A stretch of DNA of 62,477 nucleotides from an uncultured Oscillospiraceae bacterium (GTDB lineage: Bacteria > Bacillota > Clostridia > Oscillospirales > Ruminococcaceae), in the NCBI GenBank assembly GCA_910578965.1, contig CAJTSP010000002.1:1-62477 (forward strand), written 5' to 3'. Positions 59,626-62,477 of this stretch are shown piece by piece; within the stretch, counting starts at the first letter, position 1, and each line of letters starts with the position of its first letter. The notes under the pieces are model-generated. The model saw nothing but the letters and a program-made list of their open reading frames with translations, had not been told where the DNA came from and made no database searches. The position numbers and the translations under genes were made by a program.

Positions 59626-62237
59626 CATAGCTCCCTCATAATTTCTACAAACTGCTCAAGCTTATAGGCCCCGTCAATCCCAAAATCCTTGTCCTTAAAT
59701 ACCATAAAATAGCGATAGTTCGGCCCCGCCTGCGCCTGCCACTGGCGGCCAAGCTCCAGCTTCATCTTGCTGTCGCTGTTATCCCGGTCATCGCCCTTAA
59801 ACTCAATCAGCACCAGCTTCCCGGCCTTTGTCATGACCATGAAATCAGGATAATGGTTGATGTTCCCATTAAGTCGGAAGCCCTTGCGCTCAATGATCCG
59901 GTGCCACCACCTGATGTTGCCCAGCCCCACCACAATGTCAATCAGGTTTCGCTCCTCCTGGTTCATATCGTCCTTCTCGGCATCGTATAGGGAATACGGG
60001 ATCGTATCAATCGTCTCAGCGGGGGTAATAACCTGCGGCAAAGTATAGGACTCCCTGCATACCACCTTCCCGCTGTCCAGCCACTTCTTGAATTGAGCCG
60101 TCCGGTAAACCCGCTCCAGCCCGTCAATCTTGTGCTGGATTTTTCGCGCATAGGTGGCAATCGCCGTTTCCATCGCCGCCAGCTCGTCCTCCGTCATGTT
60201 CTCCACTACGCGATGGACATATGCGCTGATCTCCTGGGCGGCATAGCGGTCATTCCGGTTGAGGTTTCCGCAAATCAGATCAACACATTTCTGTACCTTC
60301 TTCTCCGGCGGCAGTTTCGCCAATCGTTCTCGGATATACTCGCTTTCCTCCTTGGAGGCCCGCATATACTTGGGGATTGCCTCGCCCTTCTCCTGGATAT
60401 CCACCCGGTACATCTCGCCGGTGGCCAGTTCAAAACTGATCTGCGCGTCCTGGCCGCTGAGAGAAAACCCCTCCGACAGATTTTCCGCCTCCAGCAACTC
60501 ATACTCCCCGCCGAACAAATCAGGTGTACCTTTGAGGAAAAACTGCGGAATACGCAAAGCGGAAGCTTCCGCTGCAAACGGAGGCTGCATGGCGTTTTGG
60601 TTCAACATCTCTCCCAGCTCTCCTCCCCAAAAGCCTGAGCTGCCGTTCTTCTTCATCTCCGCATCGTAGCTGTCCGCCTGACGCTGCGCGTTCTGGAGCA
60701 TCTCTCTGAGGGGAGAATCAGGCTGCTCGGTTCCGCCCTTTAGGGCCTTTTTTACTGCCTCCGTATCAACATCATCAAACGAATCTGTTTCTGCGGCGGG
60801 AGCGTTGCCGCCGAGTTCCATCTGTGCCGCTTCATCCGGCTTAGGCGCGGGAGCGGGATCGGGGGCTTCGCCCACCCGGAAGTCCTTCCGGCTGAATCCC
60901 GCCATATTCAAACCGCTCACAATACTGTCCAGAGTATTCCTGAAATCGTTGGAGCAGGTAAACACATAGGACATATTCAGCAGCGGAGAATTGTGCCGTT
61001 TTGCATAGGGCTGGCGGAGGATACGGCCCAAAATCTGCTCCACATCCACCTTGGAGGTCTTATTCGCCAATGACGCCAGAATGTACGCAAAGGGGCAGTC
61101 CCACCCTTCCTTGAGGGCGTTGACCGTGATAATGTACCGGATCGGACAATCCCGGCTCATGAGGTCCGTGTTCCCCAGCTCGTCCACCTTGGAGGTTTTG
61201 ACCGCGATCTCCTCTTTTGGAATCCCCATATCCACCAGCATGGCTTTGATCTTATCAAAGGTTTCGCTGTCCTCGTTGATCTTGGGCTGGGCCTGGAACA
61301 GAACAATAGGGCGTATGTATTCCCCGCCCGCTTCATTCTCCGCTATCGCCTGACGCTCAATGCTGCCCCGAAAATGAATGGCGTCCTGGATCACGCTCTG
61401 GCGGGAGGTGCGGTTATACACCACCACCGGGAGCTTCACCATGTTCTCTTTTTTCAGCTCCCGCGCGTCTACATAGGATAGAATATTGCTGTTCTTTCTG
61501 GGGGTGGCGGTCAAGTCCAGTACAAAGGACGGGTTCAGATTGTTCAGCATTTCCACGCTTAAATCAGACCCGGCGTTGTGGCCCTCGTCCACCACTACCA
61601 CAGGGGACAACTGCCGCAGTACCTGGATCAGCGCCGTGTCCGGCGTATCGGCCAGCAGTACGGTGTCATCCTTGAAATACTGGGCAAATTTCAGCAGGTT
61701 CCCATTCTCCTGATAGACCTTGCGTACATCCTTCTTCTTGCTGTCAATGCGCAGAGAGGCGTAACTCAGCACACAGACCGTAAGCATCTCCCGGACGGTA
61801 TCGGGAGAAAACTGCTGGCCGCTCAGGAGCATTTCCTTCGTATACACGTCCACCCGCCCGGCAAAGTCCGAATTAAGCCGCAGGCGGTATTCGTGGTCCG
61901 GGTTGGACAGGTTCCGAATGGTCTGCGTCAGAATGGAATCCGACGGTACCAGCCACACCACCACCTGGGGCTTGTCCAGAGGCATGGTGTCAAAAATGCG
62001 CTTGAGGGCGGCGCAGGCCATAAAGGTTTTCCCGCCGCCGGTGGGGACTTTCGTACAGACGTGGGGAACGCCGGGAATGGCGGACCTGTAGGCCGGGACG
62101 CCGCCCAGCCCCACGGGGATGTCCTTGTCCATCCAGTAGCCTTTCCAGGCGGCGAACAGTTCGCGGTCCTGGTTCAGATGGCCCAGGTAGGCGGACAGAT
62201 CGTCCATAACCTGCTTTTGATAGGTTTTCAGCTCCAT
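59625..62237 (-). CDS. Type III restriction endonuclease Res subunit
   Basis: This 870-residue helicase-nuclease has SF2 motifs: KVPTGGGKTF at 64-73, VVVDEGHNAG near 215, LDLTATPRKN near 242 and the motif VI region EQILGRILRQPY near 407. A C-terminal PD-(D/E)xK nuclease has YPDFM and LIEFKGDDRD near residue 800. It would cleave unmodified DNA after ATP-driven movement, in complex with Mod. Its start lies 12 bp after the end of the probable mod gene. Confidence 0.92.
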   Translation of the reverse strand: MELKTYQKQVMDDLSAYLGHLNQDRELFAAWKGYWMDKDIPVGLGGVPAYRSAIPGVPHVCTKVPTGGGKTFMACAALKRIFDTMPLDKPQVVVWLVPSDSILTQTIRNLSNPDHEYRLRLNSDFAGRVDVYTKEMLLSGQQFSPDTVREMLTVCVLSYASLRIDSKKKDVRKVYQENGNLLKFAQYFKDDTVLLADTPDTALIQVLRQLSPVVVVDEGHNAGSDLSVEMLNNLNPSFVLDLTATPRKNSNILSYVDARELKKENMVKLPVVVYNRTSRQSVIQDAIHFRGSIERQAIAENEAGGEYIRPIVLFQAQPKINEDSETFDKIKAMLVDMGIPKEEIAVKTSKVDELGNTDLMSRDCPIRYIITVNALKEGWDCPFAYILASLANKTSKVDVEQILGRILRQPYAKRHNSPLLNMSYVFTCSNDFRNTLDSIVSGLNMAGFSRKDFRVGEAPDPAPAPKPDEAAQMELGGNAPAAETDSFDDVDTEAVKKALKGGTEQPDSPLREMLQNAQRQADSYDAEMKKNGSSGFWGGELGEMLNQNAMQPPFAAEASALRIPQFFLKGTPDLFGGEYELLEAENLSEGFSLSGQDAQISFELATGEMYRVDIQEKGEAIPKYMRASKEESEYIRERLAKLPPEKKVQKCVDLICGNLNRNDRYAAQEISAYVHRVVENMTEDELAAMETAIATYARKIQHKIDGLERVYRTAQFKKWLDSGKVVCRESYTLPQVITPAETIDTIPYSLYDAEKDDMNQEERNLIDIVVGLGNIRWWHRIIERKGFRLNGNINHYPDFMVMTKAGKLVLIEFKGDDRDNSDSKMKLELGRQWQAQAGPNYRYFMVFKDKDFGIDGAYKLEQFVEIMREL

Positions 62238-62249
62238 AACGCCGCCTCC

Positions 62250-62477
62250 TCACAGCTTCGAGATGTCCCGTGGGATTTTTTTGAAGGTGATGTGCCACCG
62301 CTCCAACTCTGCTTGACTCAGGGTGCATTGGTCGGCGTAAATCGTGTACCGGCCCGCCTTGGTTTTGATGCTCCCCAGAAAGTCGCGGCCCAAGGTGGTG
62401 AGGCTGTCACGCTCATAATAGAAATAATAGGCGCTGTCCAGGTGGACGCCCATATAATAGGGCTCGTCCTCTTTACC
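62250..62477 (-). CDS. C-terminal end of probable type III methyltransferase Mod (partial)
   Basis: Only the last 75 residues are in the window; the rest lies beyond the right edge. DSAYYFYYERDSLTTLGRDF, YTIYADQCTLSQ and the ending ITFKKIPRDISKL are like the C-termini of type III site-specific adenine methylases, and it immediately precedes the Res gene. No catalytic motif is visible in this part. Confidence 0.65.
   Translation of the reverse strand, partial: GKEDEPYYMGVHLDSAYYFYYERDSLTTLGRDFLGSIKTKAGRYTIYADQCTLSQAELERWHITFKKIPRDISKL

Noticed and set aside
1..62477. CRISPR array, tRNA, rRNA or insertion sequence
   Set aside because: No regularly spaced direct repeats, cloverleaf-ending sequences, rRNA-like segments or transposase genes were recognised by eye; short or diverged examples could be missed.

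Overview
The window is GC-rich (about 60% by eye) chromosomal DNA of an anaerobic Gram-positive bacterium, most likely an Oscillospirales/Ruminococcaceae-type gut Firmicute. The reasons are strong AGGAGG-type ribosome sites, perfect sigma-A promoters, a methionine T-box leader, a group-B-like [FeFe] hydrogenase, an rpmF-DUF177 pair, a der-plsY pair and lipoprotein signals of Firmicute type. The genus assignment is an inference.

Positions 1-22,600 hold a surface-glycan locus, nearly all on the minus strand. Read in the direction of transcription it contains a DUF4422 glycosyltransferase, a CapE/FnlA-type UDP-GlcNAc 4,6-dehydratase/5-epimerase, GT2, GT4 and other GT-B enzymes, an ABC-2 (Wzm-like) permease with two different Wzt-like ATPases, and a tightly coupled nine-gene module. 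That module is peptidase-like, ANL ligase, VOC, cyclase, ACP, AAC(3)-like acyltransferase, DRE-TIM aldolase, PseC transaminase and a pseudaminate-type methylase. CapE plus PseC should give a 4-amino-4,6-dideoxy-L-sugar nucleotide; the ACP/ligase/acyltransferase genes probably make and attach an unusual N-acyl group. One glycosyltransferase (19,291-20,559) lies on the opposite strand with its own promoter.

Positions 23,000-25,900 hold an AT-rich gene of unknown function (two membrane segments plus helical repeats), which looks acquired, and an acidic Ala/Glu-rich protein. Positions 26,000-28,900 hold a Met T-box followed by metN, metI and metQ. The MetQ lipoprotein is circularly permuted: the canonical C-terminal half comes first and the N-terminal half last. 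This is the most surprising object in the window. Positions 28,950-30,700 hold a two-gene SmsCB (minimal SUF) Fe-S assembly operon with a perfect inverted repeat at its promoter. Two decayed gene remnants follow.

Positions 31,300-43,000 are mostly housekeeping: plsY (with an odd N-terminal leader resembling the OadB signature), der, a DUF512 radical-SAM protein, rpmF, DUF177, a small P-loop protein, pgi, a D-Ala-D-Ala carboxypeptidase, mtaB and the hydrogenase.

Positions 43,100-48,600 hold an ABC exporter (two permeases and an ATPase), a 48-residue membrane peptide translationally coupled to the ATPase, an XRE regulator and an OmpR-type two-component system. Four GTGAA/TTCAC repeats at exact 11-bp spacing precede the exporter operon.

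Positions 48,700-59,500 form an amino-sugar/sialic-acid utilisation locus: an ABC importer, a YhcH-type protein, a NanA-like lyase, an RpiR regulator, an AGE epimerase, an atypical long ROK kinase, an SGNH esterase and a DUF624 membrane protein. It resembles the lyase/2-epimerase/ROK-kinase route. The right edge carries a type III restriction subunit and the C-terminus of its probable methylase. No tRNA, rRNA, CRISPR array or insertion sequence was recognised.
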